This document shows, piece after piece, positions 20,935-33,685 of a DNA stretch of 64,000 bases. Position 1 is the first letter of the stretch. Each line of letters begins with the position of its first letter. This DNA comes from Akebia trifoliata (lineage: Eukaryota; Streptophyta; Magnoliopsida; Ranunculales; Lardizabalaceae): contig CM030714.1 of assembly GCA_017979445.1 (NCBI GenBank), forward strand, positions 39,196,308-39,260,307. The letters are read 5' to 3'. Made by a program: the position numbers and the translations under genes. The notes below the pieces were generated by a model. The model was given only the letters and a program-made list of their open reading frames with translations. It did no database searches and was not told the DNA's origin.

Positions 20935-21055
20935 TTGACTTTTAATGTTTTGACTTTAGTCTTAATTGATTGACTTTTAATATCTTGACTTCAGTCTTGC
21001 TTAATTGACTTTAATTTTGACTTTAGTCTCACTTGATTGACTTTAATACCTTGAC
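20935..21055. promoter_or_regulatory. Eight TTGAC motifs in 121 bp of U3
   Basis: TTGACT or TTGACC occurs eight times, 200-330 bases upstream of the TATA box in LTR sense. The cluster is repeated at about 31500-31625 and, more decayed, at 53340-53470. W-box-like function is inference. Confidence 0.5.
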
Positions 21056-21862
21056 CTTAGTCTTGCTTGATTTATTTTTAATTTTTGGAGAACCCCCCTC
21101 CATTATTTCTTTAATTCTTTGGACCCCCAAATGGAAGGGTCCTTAAAGAAATATTTCACGAACCCTCAACAATTTTGCCTGAGAGCCCGATTGATCGATT
21201 TTTTTTATTCAAAATTTTAAATTAATTTCATTAATGTTTCACTTTAATTATTTAATGTTTTATTTATTAATTTCAGAATTTTTTATCATGAAAATTGTGA
21301 AATTACCGTTTTACCCCCAGAGAGGACTTTTCACGTTTCAAGTCGATTTTTAATGTTCTAGGATGTTTTAGAATCAATTTTTCGTAAGGAATTCAATTAA
21401 AATATTGGTTTGTGTTATTTATGAAAAATTTTTGTGTGAAATGGTCGTGAACTTTATGAGGGGCATTTTCGTAATTTTATCAAATTCTGTGAAAATTGGC
21501 GAAATGATTTATTTGGTTTCAATTTGTTATTTTATGTGTTTGAGAGAGTTTTCCTAAGCGTAACGTAGGCTCTAGGGTTGTTTTAAGATTAGGGGTATTT
21601 TGGTAATTTGGTCATTTTTTAGTGATTTTTATCGTGAAACTTCTTTTTGTCTGCAAGATGATGATTTCTATGTTTATCGGGTCATATTTTCCTAACGTAG
21701 CGGGGTTTCTAAGGTTTTGTCAGTTCGAGATACCTCATCCGGATTTCTGAAATAGATCTGGTAACAAAATAAAGGAATGGAATACACATCCATCATTGGG
21801 AATCATTGCGATCGGGTTGACAAGTTGATTAATCAGGCGAGTGTAAAAATGGGGTGTCTACA

Positions 21863-21882
21863 GATGCCCCTCTTTGGCAGAG
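21863..21882 (-). other. Polypurine tract of element B
   Basis: The reverse complement reads TGCCAAAGAGGGGCATC next to the LTR start, identical to the tract of A. Confidence 0.85.
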
Positions 21883-22189
21883 GGTTGAAGCAAACTAGAT
21901 AGCAAATCTATTTATGTAGATAGTGCGATATCCGAATGCCAAAGCTAATGACAGTTCATTTTGCAGCCTGATTTAGTAATTTGTCGAGGTGTTCGGATCC
22001 TTGAGGGTCAAGCTCTCCCCGAATCAAAAGGTTGTCAGGTCCTTGAATTTTAAAGAATTCTCCCTGACTAAAAAGTACAAATGTGCAAGTGTGTGTACTG
22101 TGAAACTGAGTAAAATCTGAGTAAAACAAAACTCGAGAAAATTTGAATGATATTTGAGACAAATCTGAGCAAAAGTTGGGAGAAAGTTA

Positions 22190-22735
22190 AATGTCCTACT
22201 CTACCTACTCTAGGTGAAAGAGTAATGAATTTATATATTTTTTTTGAGAGTCTTATTCTACCTACTCAGAATGAAAGAGTAATGCACTAAATTTTTTTGG
22301 GAAGTTCTACTCTACCTACCCGGAGTGAAAGAGTAATGAACTATTTTTTTTTTTTGGAAGTTCTACTCTACTTACTTGGAGTGAAAGAATAATGAACTAA
22401 GCTTTTTAGAAGTCCTACTCTACTTGCCCAGGGTGAAAGAGTAATGAACTAATTTTTTTGGGAAGTTCTACTCTACCTACTCGGAGTGAAAGAGTAATGA
22501 ACTAATTTTTTAGGAGTCCTACTCTACCTACCCAGGGTGAAAGAGTAATGAACTAATTTTTTTTTATTTTTTGGAAAGTTCTACTCTACCTACTCGGAGT
22601 GAAAGAGTAATGAACTAATTTTTTAGGAGTCCTACTCTACCTGCCCAGGGTGAAAGAGTAATGAACTAATTTTTTTTTTTTTAGAAAGTTCTACTCTACC
22701 TACTCGGAGTGAAAGAGTAATGAACTAATTTTTGA
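22190..22735. repeat. Hairpin tandem array, about 10 monomers (element B)
   Basis: Same monomer family as 37-1197, with alpha (CTCGGAG) and beta (CCCAGGG) cores. The first units carry other cores (CTCTAGG). Confidence 0.93.
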
Positions 22736-23395
22736 GGAAAAAAATAGGGGATTAACCTCGCATTTGAATTTTTTTTTTTAAATAAAAAGTTAAATTTTAT
22801 GAAGGTCCGGTAAACATTTTAACTCTCTTTGAATCTAAGGAGTTTTCAAAATTGCTATCAAGAGGGTATCCTTTAATTCAAAGTTAACCTTATCCTTTGG
22901 GGTTGAAATTGACCAGGCATCAGAACAAAAATGCCCCTAGTTTGACAAGGAACATTGCACTGGGGATAATTGAATATAATTTGAAAATAAATGCCCCTAG
23001 TGTAAGGGGGGAAACTGTACTCTTTAGAAAAAGGAAGTGCCCTTGTTATGAAAGTTTAAAATCCTTGATTACCGCAAGCACAATAAAGGTTTAACTTTTA
23101 ATTTTGACTTTTTATATTGAAGATTTTGAGTCAGGCTCAAATAAATTGGAACAAAATATTTCTTTCTGAAATTCATCATAGAATTTGTTCTTTCTCCCCA
23201 TCGGTTTACTTAGGGACATGAAACTCTTCAGATCAATCATAGACAAGATACTTGTATCTATTGAGTCTATATTTGGTTCAAACTGGGTATTGAAACTTGA
23301 TCATTCGGACTTCTGATATTTCGGCACGGGCTACCTTTTCAGCTTCTCAACTCAATAGAGATTTTCTTTTATTTTTTGATAGCTCTAAGTTTTGC
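22736..23395 (-). other. Conserved noncoding block of element B
   Basis: Aligns with 1198-1789 in H and more loosely with 51090-51700 (E) and 55740-56420 (F). It contains the paired ATGCCCCTAG motifs near 22930 and 22990 and the intact target site of element A at 23330-23334. No coding potential is supported. Confidence 0.7.
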
Positions 23396-23600
23396 CTAGA
23401 TTGCCTATTCAGGTTTTCAATCTAGCGAGCATGCTCTAGCTTTTGCCTAGATTGCCTTTTTAGGTTTTCGATATAGCGAGCTTATAATTTTTTCTTTTTT
23501 CTTTGCTCTAATTGTTGTCAAGGTCGTCCTTTCAGATTTTCAACCTTGCGAGATTACCTTAATTTTTGCCTAAGCCGCCCTTTTCGGGTTTTCAACTTAG
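23396..23600 (-). other. Four 30-nt covarying stem-loops (element B)
   Basis: Modules at 23396-23425, 23447-23476, 23519-23548 and 23570-23600 (the last is 31 nt). In element sense the outer stems are CTAGATTG/CAATCTAG, CTATATCG/CAATCTAG (decayed), CAAGGTTG/CGACCTTG and CTAAGTTG/CGGCTTAG. The third has inner TCT/GGA and a GAAA loop. AAAA follows each left arm. Confidence 0.87.
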
Positions 23601-24149
23601 CAGGCTTTTTTTCTTCTTCTTCCCTTCTGAAATTCTGGAGTTGCTGTCTGATCATGCTTTGCTATCTTCCTTGACTTCTCGCACGGTACTTAGGAGGACT
23701 TTCATGGGTAAGCTTAGGACTGGGTATAAAAAGAAAGGAATCTTGAGGCTCAAAAACCCAAATGCCCCTTGTGTGGCATTTGCTTTTAAATTATTTTCTT
23801 TTTTCTTGAATTTTCTTCCCCACTTTGACAATTTTTTTCTTTTAAATTTTTTTCTTTTTAGATTTTTTCTTTGTCGGGGAATCTATTTTTATTTTATTTT
23901 ATTTTTTTTTTTGATGTGATCGGGCCTGAAGTAACTTCTCAGGTTGCCTACGTACCCCAGAATTTTGGGATCAGACCAAAACGTAGTTCGAAACTTCCCT
24001 CCCCTAGGTTAGGTGATCGGGCTAAGAAAGAAAAAGGCATAATTTTTCTTTTTGAAAAAGGTTGCAAAGGGGTTGAGAAAGGATATATTGAACTGGGTAA
24101 CAGGAGAATTGATTCGGTCAAAAATGGCCTCCTTAAATGTAGTATCGTT

Positions 24150-25222
24150 TGATTTGGTCAAGGTTGGTTGGTTCTGGTAATTATATTTCATCATGATCTT
24201 GAAGTCTAACAGTTCTTCCAGATAATATTTCCTTAATGACTGAATCTCTCCAATTGGGTTCAAACTTTCTAGAATCGAGGAAGAGTACTCAAATTTTTTT
24301 TCTTGGGTAGTCTGATGCTTTAGATCCTTGACTCATAAGTGATGAACTTTGACTTTCTTGTCAAACATGCAAGTGACTCCTCTCCATTGACAGATCCAAT
24401 CTATTTCTAAAAATTAACTTCCATCAAGACCTTGAGATACATGATTGTTCCTTTTAACCGGTAAGATTGCTTCCATATCATACTAGAGTGACTCTAGTAG
24501 AAGACTGTATTGAAATGTAATATGTCCATAATGCGAATGGTAACTTCTCTGGCTAGTCCCGGTGTGATATGTGATTGACACATTTTTACGATGATTCTCT
24601 TGAGATTTTTACTAGCTGCTTCAACTATTCCATCGATTTTAAAATTCCAGCGCTAATGCATTTTATAATCCCTCCTCTGACTATGTCAGTCTATTCTGGT
24701 TGGTGTTCTCACAGGATAGGTATATATTTCATATTGAACAACACTCCAAATTTAACCGACATATTCTCATAGGACCATGTAAGCAAGTCTTTTGAATTTT
24801 CTGAATAAATTCATCATCTCTTTGTGCTCCTCTAAGGATAAGTTAGTTCCAATCTGAATTTTTTGGGAATTATTTTTGTTCCGAGGTCAATGACCTTTAA
24901 TTCCTCGAGCAAGGCATTTATCTTTTCATTCAAGAGGGAATTCCTTATTAGAGGAATTTCTCTTTGAAGCCAGTTATTAGTTAACTCGTTAATGCGCTCA
25001 AGGTATTCAAAAATTTTCTTTATTCAATTAAATTTAGATGGGGCAACTGACACCATTGCAGACTTGACAAACTAACTTGACTAGAACAAAATAAAAAAAA
25101 AGATAGATTTAATTACTGAATTGATAGAAAGAACTGGAGTCAAGACTCATAAACAACTAAAGACAATTACCCACAATGGGCTTGATTACATATTGAGAAT
25201 TTGAGAAACTATTTCCAAGCGG
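24150..25222 (-). pseudogene. pol: pol remnants of element B (pre-RT plus integrase C-terminus)
   Basis: Reading leftwards on the minus strand, a linker with INALLEELKVIDLGT-like and KDLLTWSYENM motifs (about 24760-24960) resembles the segment before reverse transcriptase. It is followed abruptly by an integrase C-terminal piece (about 24150-24650) with ISR-S-KCVNHISHRD-like and PEKLPFALWTY motifs. Stops and frameshifts are frequent. Reverse transcriptase, RNase H and the integrase N-terminus are absent. The join resembles that in H, and B has lost a further 150 bases or so around the second catalytic Asp. Confidence 0.65.
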
Positions 25223-26689
25223 TTAGACTGAGCTTTCTTCTTCAGATTCTTTGCATTCTTCAGACTTACTTCTCCTCTCTTGGCCAAGACTGTATTTAGT
25301 GGTGAAAACCTCATTAGGGACCGTCACTTTGGTAAAAGAAGGGTTAGGAGGTTTATGATTGACTGATCGGATGAGAAGGATTGGGTCAAACAAGAGTTGA
25401 GTATTGGATATCATGTTCAAAGTCTGAGGAGGTTGGTAACTAGGTAGAGGGTTGGTAGTAACATTCGGCTACTCAGGGGCAGGGACAGTAACTTTTTTGG
25501 CGTCGATGAGGTCTTGAACTGTATGACGAAGAGCGACACAACGATCAGTAAGATGACCGGGATTTTGGTGAAACTTACAAAATAGGTTGGGATTGTGAGA
25601 AGTGGGGAGTGGATTTGGTAAAGGTCGAGGTTGGAGAGGTGCAATGAGCCCTTTACTTAATAGTTTTTGAAGAACAATGCTCAAAGGCATCCCAAGATTG
25701 ATGAATTTCCTACGCGGTCGAGGTTGATTAGGGTCAACTTGGTTACTAGGCAAGATAGTAGATTGGACGGGTGTAGTAGACGTATTGGCTACATAGGCAT
25801 GATCAGTACTAGACTTAGAATTGGTAAAATGTTTTTTGAACTTGTTGTCAGAAGGATTGGAAAAGATTCCGGAAGCGAAAGCATCTTCCAATTGGCTACC
25901 AGCTTGCAATAGAGATTCGAATGTAGGAAGGTATTGGGAAACTAGATGTCGGGCATACCCTTGCGAGAGGTTTTTTAAGATAATAGTCACTTGTTCTTTC
26001 TCTGAAGGTCTATCCCACATTTGTGCAGCCTTGGCCCTCCAACGACCAATGAAATCAGTAAATGTCTCCCCATTTTTCTGTTTAGTTACTTCCAAATCCC
26101 TTCTTGAGGTCTCAATCTCAGTAATGTATTTATACTGATGCCAGAAGGCCTTTGACATGTTCTCCCATGTACCCACAGTAACTGGATCTTGAGACATTAG
26201 CCAACGTAGCGCTGATCCTGATAAAGTTCTTTGGAACAATAATGTCATTTGTTCGTCGTTGAGCCCCATAGTGCGCATATTGGTAACATACACCTTAAGA
26301 TGCGTTTTCGCACACCCTGTCCCACTGAACTTATCCATTTCAGGCATCATAAACTTCTCTGGCAAATGGATTCTAGGGATGCGGTTCAGAGCTTCAATGC
26401 CTACTGCAATTTCATCAATACCCTTTATACTCTTCATAGCTGACTCCAATTGAGACATTCTATTATATAACACCGGATTTTCATCAACATACTCTTCGTC
26501 TCCGTCGAGTTCGAAGACTTCACGTGGACGTTTCTCTTCTACCTTTTTTCCTTTTGGGTCATCTAAAGAAATTCCCGTCGATTCCGAGGTCTGTTCTAAC
26601 ATTTCCACCTTGCCTTTTATATTGCTGATATCATTGGCAAAAGCTGCCAAGATCTTACGGATCTTCGTGAGCTCAGATTCTGACGCCAT
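25223..26689 (-). pseudogene. gag: gag of element B, one internal stop
   Basis: This encodes a Tat/Ogre-type Gag. The first 406 codons (26689-25472) are open: a charged, probably coiled-coil N-terminus (residues about 1-50), the conserved capsid-like core (about 108-250, with LPEKF, FQRTLSGSALRWL and FTDFIGRWRAKAAQ), a Ser/Thr-rich linker, and a CX2HX4HX4C finger at Cys371, His374, His379 and Cys384. A TAG at 25469-25471 then interrupts the same frame, which continues to a stop at 25223 with sequence matching the C-terminal tails in A and D. It is the best preserved Tat-type protein here. A truncated but otherwise complete Gag could still be made. Pol remnants follow directly. Confidence 0.9.
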
Positions 26690-27284
26690 CTCTACTTGTT
26701 GACTTAGTGCTGTGGTTCGTTCTAACCGATTGGACTTACGACTCCAACTAGGAAGTGGACGCTTGAGTTTGGGCGCAATGATAATCCTGAAAACCCCATC
26801 AAAGGTGGATTACTAGTTACGGACCCTAGAGTAGATTTTTAATAAATAGAGGTTTCTCTTGATAGCATGGGTTAAGTTAACCCCTAGATTCAAAATCTCT
26901 AACCAATGAAATATTTCGATCAAGAAATATTACATGAATATGATTTACTGATCTTGTTAAGTATGTAATATTCAGTCCATTAAATCAAACTGGCCGATGC
27001 AAGGTGATTGAGACTATGTACCCATTTAAGTTTGGGCCGGTTCGACCCAATGGATCTGAATATTCTACTTGCATCACTTCATCCAATATTTTTAAGCCAA
27101 TTAGTTCAATCGATCCATATACTGATCCATAAGATCCATTTACCAATTGACCTAATTGGTTTAACTTGATATTGACCAGTATGTTTCACCAATTAAGTTT
27201 ATTGGGTTGGACCGATATTACGGGTTTGATTGGAGCGGTGTGGACCGGTCCACCCACTTACCTTTTGGTTGGATTAAATAGAGC

Positions 27285-28060
27285 AACCCGGGAACACCCA
27301 CGATAAGTTCGAGTCGTAACCTACAGGGAAGGTTTCTAGACTCTAGGCTTACTACATGCAATGCATTTTTATCTGACTACCCTTGCCCAAGCACACCTAT
27401 ATACCTTTCGATACGTGGTGACTTGGTTTGATATACCGTATAGGTGATAATCTAAAACCTCAATTCACTTCTCTGAAGCCAAAAACAGCCAGTTTGATCT
27501 CCAGTTGAGAGGTGGCGCACAATGCTGGGCAAGGGCCCACTTAAATACCTCTCGTCTAGAATAGACGTAGTCTATCCCCCTCATACAGTAGGGTACAGCG
27601 GGGCAAGATCTTGCTTAAGCACCGGTTTTGACCAAAAAGTGCAATTGATATACTTAGATTATCTTTTATACCTACGGGTACGAGTCAAGAGTTGTAGCTT
27701 TCATAAATGGTTTGGCATCCCACGAGGGGATCGACCACGTACTAGTACTACATTGGCAATCGGGACATGTGACTGTGTGGCTTACAATAGGTCAAAGGCT
27801 CAGGTCGCTCCAGCCTGGGTACATCAATATATCTCTCAGAATCACCTGATCAGAGGTATTGATACCCCAGTTTGATATACCCTAAGGTACGTGACTGGAG
27901 TTGTGGTTTTCATGAATGACGTCGCATCTCCGAAGAGACCGGGCCACGCACTAGTGCCACGTTGGCTAAATGGGATGTGTAAGTGAGTAAAACAGTAAAC
28001 GTGCATGTGGTGTGTGCAAAGCAAGGTGGGGTGTGCCCGGGACCTTTTCAAACAAATGGT
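27285..28060 (-). other. Structured leader region of element B
   Basis: Close copy of 14930-15720 and of the reverse complement of 4430-5125. It holds the CACCTATA/TATAGGTG hairpin, the duplicated module of about 110 bases and the TTTGATATACC motifs. A 117-codon open frame on the plus strand is antisense to gag and shows no sign of protein-level constraint. Confidence 0.65.
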
Positions 28061-30690
28061 CCCATGGGTCAGATCAAATCATAAAATATGGATATCAAAT
28101 AAATATTGATTAAGAAATATAAATATCCATAATATTAAATTCGAGATCAAAACATGCACATCATAAAAATATATCAATCAGATCATGGTATATTAGATAG
28201 ACAATCAATCAAAATAGTACAAGAGAGAGTAAAAATGATCAATTAATCAGAACCGCACTAAAAAGAATATCAATCATCAATTAGACATGAGCATAAGTAC
28301 CACCAACAATTTTTCCTTATTTTTTATTGGGAGACTTATTGCATTTTTTAGCACAAAAATTCCCCTCTTTAATCAAGTTTCTTATATAAGAAAACTTTGG
28401 GTGAAGACTACACTAGCTCGACTACCGTAATAGGGTTTGAAAATCTTGCTAAGGGTCATTAAACCAGCGTGGTTCTTCATGTCGGCAATCCGATGTCATA
28501 GCCTTCTAGATTTAATGGAAAAGTTTGGATTCAAAAGTGAAATTTGCATTTTTTTTTTTAACGTTAATCTAATGTTTTGAAAATAGGTGGCTATAAAAAT
28601 CAAATGTAAAATCAAAATTTGAAATGAAAATTAATTTAAAAAAAATTCTTTGAAATTCTTTTTTATTTTTTATTTTTTTAATCTTTTTAAATACTCGTAG
28701 AATTTCATCCACCATAAACATGTGGCATTGGGTTTCCTTTTTGAGTGCCACGTGGCAATGTTAACGACCCTTAGTAAGGAAGAGACCTTACTAAACTAGT
28801 AAGACTAGCTTATTTTTTTTTTATATAAAAAAATTGCAAATCAGAAATTTCTATGTTGTTGCCTAATACTCACAATCTAAAATTCCTTGATTGTTATAAT
28901 CACACACATGTACCTCGGTCATGTTGCTGCCAACAAAAACTCTCTTTTTGTTTTTTTTTTTTTAAATACATATTGCTGTCACTACAACAACTCAAAAAAA
29001 AACTTTCTTTTTTTTATATGCGTTGCTGCCAGCAACCTACAACTCCAAACACTTCTTTTCTTAAAAAAAAACTGCTGCATGATATACTCTTAATCACTTA
29101 TTTTTTTTAAATTGCCACCAGCACAATACTCTTTGTTGTATTGCTGCCAACACACACCGCGCAACAACAAAAAAAACTTATTTTTATTTTATATGTATAT
29201 GTTGCTGCTAGCCACCTAGCTTAACACCTACCTTAGATCTTTGATTTAGGCTCTTGTGGGCTGGTTAAAAGAGGTTCATTTGAAAAAAAAAAAACAGAAT
29301 ATACGAGATTAAAAAGAGATGCGTTCGAGCGTTGCTGTGTATCAAGGGAGGGTTGCGGATGGACAAACCGCCATTAAAGCCGCTCTCTTCACAAGATTTG
29401 GAGATTCTCATAGAAGTTTTTATCTCAAATTCAATCTCTTAGTCTGCCTAAAAGGATTCTCACATATTTTGATCTTAGAAACCGATTCGAAATCAGGTTT
29501 CTCTCGAATATTCGAAATTTTCATACAGCAATCGAGAAGAATGACACACCCATGTATATAGCTAGGGTCTGATTAGAAGCCCAACCTGATTTCGCAAAGG
29601 ATCGAAAGGTTTCAACTAAAATCTCCCAATCCGATTGAGTTCGGTTCATCCCTTCCATAGGATTGCGAAGCTCTCGGGATGTATCAATGGGATCAACGAA
29701 CAGCCACGTTTTCGAAGCTTGGATTGTTTCCAGATTCACCGTCATTTGTTGATTCGAATTCGACCGAAGTTGAATCAATGAAAATGTTTTCCTCATCGAT
29801 CAAGAATCCTTCAGAACTCGGGAGAGAGATCGAGGTGGAGACAGGAGAGAGAGAGAGAGTGATAGAGAGAGAGAGGGTGTGTCTGAGAGAGAGACGTCTC
29901 TCTGCTGCCTCTTCTGTCCCTGCTTTCTCATTGGAGAAGGAGATGGAAAAAGGAAAAAACTTAAAAGGCTGATGGCACACCACCTTCATTACCTAAAAAC
30001 ATTAAGGGTTTGTCCCTTAAATACGAGTTTCTGCTAGGGGCACCCCACTTCTACAATCAATCCAAAACGTTGCTGTTGACAGAAACTTTAAAAATATATT
30101 TTTTTTTTATAAAAGAAAGAGATTTTCAATGAATTGGATTTAAACACCTACTGGCAGCCCATTGTTCTTAGTAATGTAAAAAAGAACTTTTGTTTGAGGT
30201 TGAACAACATGACTAAAAACCAACCAATAAATTAATACTAAAAAGAAAATAAAAAAATATAAGAAAAAACATTGTTTGAAAAAATAAATCACCTCTACCT
30301 TAAAAAATTTTGATAAAAGGAAGAAAAAAACAGTCAAAGGACAGATCAACACGCGCCTTACTAATGAACAAAATAAAAAATTAAAAAGACTAAAAAAAAT
30401 TCCCCGATTCAACGTTCATCATTCCCTCTTCAATTAACCTCCTGATCTCTTTAATTACTTAGGGTCATTCTAAATAACCCTCGATTGAGCCATCATAATA
30501 ACATAAAATAAACAAAAATAATGTGAATATGCAAGAATAGAATATTCATAATCCAAACATATGATCAATGATTGAACCGAAAAAGATGATAAAAATAAAA
30601 TAAAAACAGGTAAACTAATAACGAAAAACAATCTAGGTTATTCTAGCAATGCTCCCTTACTTGGGGTTTTTCAAGTTTGATCCTCAAAGG
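28061..30690 (-). other. AT-rich leader of element B
   Basis: Noncoding. It includes degenerate TTGCTGCC repeats with T-runs (28854-29220), a GA-rich microsatellite (about 29845-29895) and one counterpart of the block duplicated in H (about 29290-30080). The last 200 bases before the primer site match H at 18478-18560. Confidence 0.6.
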
Positions 30691-30709
30691 TCCCCAGCAG
30701 AGTCGCCAC
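30691..30709 (-). other. Primer-binding site of element B
   Basis: The minus strand reads GTGGCGACTCTGCTGGGGA directly after the LTR. It differs from A's site at only a few positions. Confidence 0.75.
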
Positions 30710-32426
30710 TAAAAGCGCCCTCGATCCGCGGGGTGCGCAGATCCGCTTTTGACCCTTGAGGTTTGGGAGTCGCCACCTAGTTGTTATGGTCTAGGAACCA
30801 AACTGACTCTAAAAAAAGGCAAACTAATCTACGAAAGAGAAAAAGAGTCCGGGGATCACGTTACGAGGTTGGAAGGTGTTAGGCACCAACCCCGCCCGGC
30901 TAAAGTTGGTCTCTACTAACTTTCCAAGTAAATCACATTGCTAAAAACCTAGATAGAAATAAAAATAAAAAAAAACTGATACCTTTCCAATAGCAAGGAT
31001 TTTGCTCCCTCAGATCTGACAAAAAGAGCTCCTTGTACTGTACTCCCTTGCTTCGTTCTGTCTCCAGATTTGACTTCAGATCTCCTAGATCAAGGTATCT
31101 CCTTGTTTCTGAATCTGAACTCTTCAAGTTTATTACGGATTTAGGGGTGTTTTTGGAGGGATTTTAGGTGTTTTCTATACTAAAATTGAAGGGGGGATAT
31201 TAGGTAAGGAGTTGGGGCTCCAAAAGTAGGGTTTATGGGGGGCTTTTAGACCTACTTCTCTTAGGATTTATGATTTTATATGAAAATAGGGTGTGAGCAC
31301 CTCTATTTATAGATTTTTTTAGGGGTTGATTTGGATAGAGTTAGTATTTAATTAGAGTTGTGTTTTAGTTAAAATTATTTTAGATAGAATTGTGTTTTAA
31401 TTAGAATTGTTTTAGGTAGAATTGTTTTTTAGTTAGAACTCTATTAGATAGAGTTATTATTTAATTAGAATTCTATTATGACTTTTGGTCTTATTTGATT
31501 GACTTTTAATGTTTTGACTTTAGTCTTAATTGATTGACTTTTAATATCTTGACTTCAGTCTTGCTTAATTGACTTTAATTTTGACTTTAGTCTCACTTGA
31601 TTGACTTTAATACCTTGACCTTAGTCTTGCTTGATTTATTTTTAATTTTTGGAGAACCCCCCTCCATTATTTCTTTAATTCTTTTGGACCCCCAAATGGA
31701 GGGGTCCTTAAAGAAATATTTCACGAACCCTCAACAATTTTGCCTGAGAGCCCGATTGATCAATTTTTTTATTCAAAATTTTAAATTAATTTCATTAATA
31801 CTTCACTTTAATTATTTAATGTTTTATTTATTAATTTCAAAATTTTTTATCATGAAAATTGTGAAATTACCGTTTTGCCCTCGGAGAGGACTTTTCACGT
31901 TTCAAGTCGGTTTTTAATGTTTTAGGATGTTTTAGAATCGATTTTTCGTAAGGAATTCAATGAAAATATTGGTTTGTGTTATTTATGAAAATTTTTTGTG
32001 TGAAATGGTCGTGAACTTTATGAGGGGCATTTTCGTAATTTTATCAAATTCTGTGAAAATTGGCGAAATGATTTATTTGGTTTCGATTTGTTATTTTATG
32101 TGTTTGAGAGAGTTTTCCTAAGCGTAACGTAGGCTATACGGTTGTTTTAAGATTAGGGGTATTTTGGTAATTTGATCATTTTTTAGTGATTTTTATCGTG
32201 AAACTTCTTTTTGTCTGCAAGATGATGATTTCTATGTTTATAGGGTCATATTTTCCTAGCGTAGCGGGGTTTCTAAGATTTTGTCAGTTCGAGATACCTC
32301 ATCCGGATTTCTGAAATAGATCTGGTAACAAAATAAAGGAATGGAATACACATCCATCATTGGGAATCATTGCGATCGGGTTGACAAGTTGATTAATCAG
32401 GCGAGTGCAAAAATAGGGTGTCTACA
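30710..32426 (-). repeat. 5' LTR of element B
   Basis: It is 1717 bp. Its inner terminus has mutated (plus-strand TAAAAGCGCCC instead of TGAAAGCGCCC); the outer end GTGTCTACA is intact. TATA box at 31303-31312, hairpin at 30864-30894. Confidence 0.95.
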
Positions 32427-32431
32427 TTGGT
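32427..32431. repeat. Right target-site duplication of element B
   Basis: TTGGT, identical to 20112-20116. Confidence 0.93.
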
Positions 32432-33685
32432 CCATTTCAAAAATATACTTCTACCCTTACTTTATTTGTTATTTACAAAATGAACCAAAGTCTAGTTTTT
32501 ACCTACCACTGCACCTTACACATGTCATTCCCTTATTCACCCTCCCAAAAGTACTTTTGTTCTCTCACTCTATTACCAAAAAATCAAATATCAAAGCATG
32601 TTTTTAAGGTTTCTTCACAAATGTCATCTTTACCCTCATAAAATTGAAAAATTCAAAAGGAAATAACCTAAACCTCATGTCCATTTTCTTTATTTTTAGG
32701 GTTGGACCACTTTATCCCCAAAAGTTCTCCAAAAATTCTATAAATTTTCTCATTTTCTATGAACAATTCATGATTTCAAGCCCCCAACTCTCAACCTAAA
32801 ACTCTACCAAAATCATACTCATTCTCTCATCTTCTAATTTCAACTCACTCAACCATCTCACTCAACTCTCAAGTCTACCTCTCAAGGTTCAAGACCACCA
32901 AGGGATAAGGTGGGGTTAAGATGTAGTTTATTTGTTTTAAAGCTTGCATATTCTTTTTCTAACCTTCTATTTTATTTTTTTTTTAAAAATCCCTTAGGAT
33001 GTAATGTACACCCTTTCTCATCCCCGGTAGATTGGAATAAGGTTCGATCGAAAGGATGGGGGTTGAAGCTTTCTGTACCTTAAACTCATGCATTATATTG
33101 TATACAATGCACACACTCACCTATGCATGGCAATGATGAAGAAATGTGTCACCCTCATGATAGGTGAAACACTAAGTTTTTAGCCATGCATACATGCATC
33201 AAGGTTGTGGTTTCAAGGGAACTCCATCATGGAGTCTCTCTAAAAGCTCAAACCTACATTCATAATCATGAATTTAATGTGACTACATGAGTCATTCTTT
33301 TCCATATAATGCCCTTAATGTCACTTTGAAATCAAAACCCTTTGAAAATGAGACATTTCACTCAATCCACACACCCCATTAACATGTATCTTCATGCATT
33401 TTCTATCTATGTTCTTAAACTTTTTTTTAAATGGCCAAGCAAGGTAACCACCTTTGGTGGAGAGGATGGGGTGCCTAACACCTTCCCCATCCTCTAACTG
33501 GATCTCTTTACCTAGATCTTAAGTAGACCTTGCCCTTTCCAACATATGAGAGTCACTACAATGCCATAAAAAATGGTATTCAAAAACTCAATTCGGGTAC
33601 CCATTCACACCCATTTCCAAAAAAGAATGGTGGCAACTCCAAACAATGTAACATTGAGGTTCATGATGAACATTTCATGTCTACA
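32432..33685 (+). mobile_element. Solo LTR C, right part
   Basis: Continuation of 19463-20116. A TATA-like TATAAAT stands at 32739-32745. The conserved hairpin is at 33461-33495, with an 11-bp perfect stem AGAGGATGGGG/CCCCATCCTCT and the invariant loop. A CAACTCC motif near 33635 parallels GCGACTCCC in A. The LTR ends TGTCTACA at 33685. Confidence 0.85.

Larger units (their letters stand above)
20117..21862 (-). repeat. 3' LTR of element B
   Basis: It is 1746 bp on the minus strand, TGTAGACACC to GGGCGCTTTCA (plus-strand text TGAAAGCGCCC to GTGTCTACA). The TATA element CTATAAATAG lies at 20724-20733, the conserved hairpin at 20271-20301, and a cluster of eight TTGAC motifs at 20935-21055. 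Confidence 0.95.
20117..32426 (-). mobile_element. Element B: complete-ended, gag-only Tat/Ogre-like retrotransposon
   Basis: Two LTRs (20117-21862 and 30710-32426) flank about 8.8 kb, and a perfect TTGGT duplication flanks the element. In its own sense, right to left: 5' LTR, primer site, AT-rich leader, structured leader, gag, pre-RT and integrase remnants, four stem-loops, noncoding block, hairpin array, polypurine tract, 3' LTR. Roughly eight differences are visible in the first 240 bases of the LTR pair. Reverse transcriptase and RNase H are absent, so movement needed a helper. It is inserted in solo LTR C. Confidence 0.95.

Noticed and set aside
23566..24152. Open frames of 93-117 codons in the 3' region of B, and 12299-12538 in H
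   Set aside because: They are Phe/Leu-rich translations of T-rich noncoding sequence on the strand opposite to the element, overlapping the stem-loop cluster and the sequence beyond the pol tail.
19972..32566. The 140-bp direct repeats flanking B as an unusually long target-site duplication
   Set aside because: The two copies differ by roughly 15% by eye, much more than B's LTRs differ from each other, and a perfect 5-bp TTGGT duplication is present. The long repeat is an older feature of LTR C.
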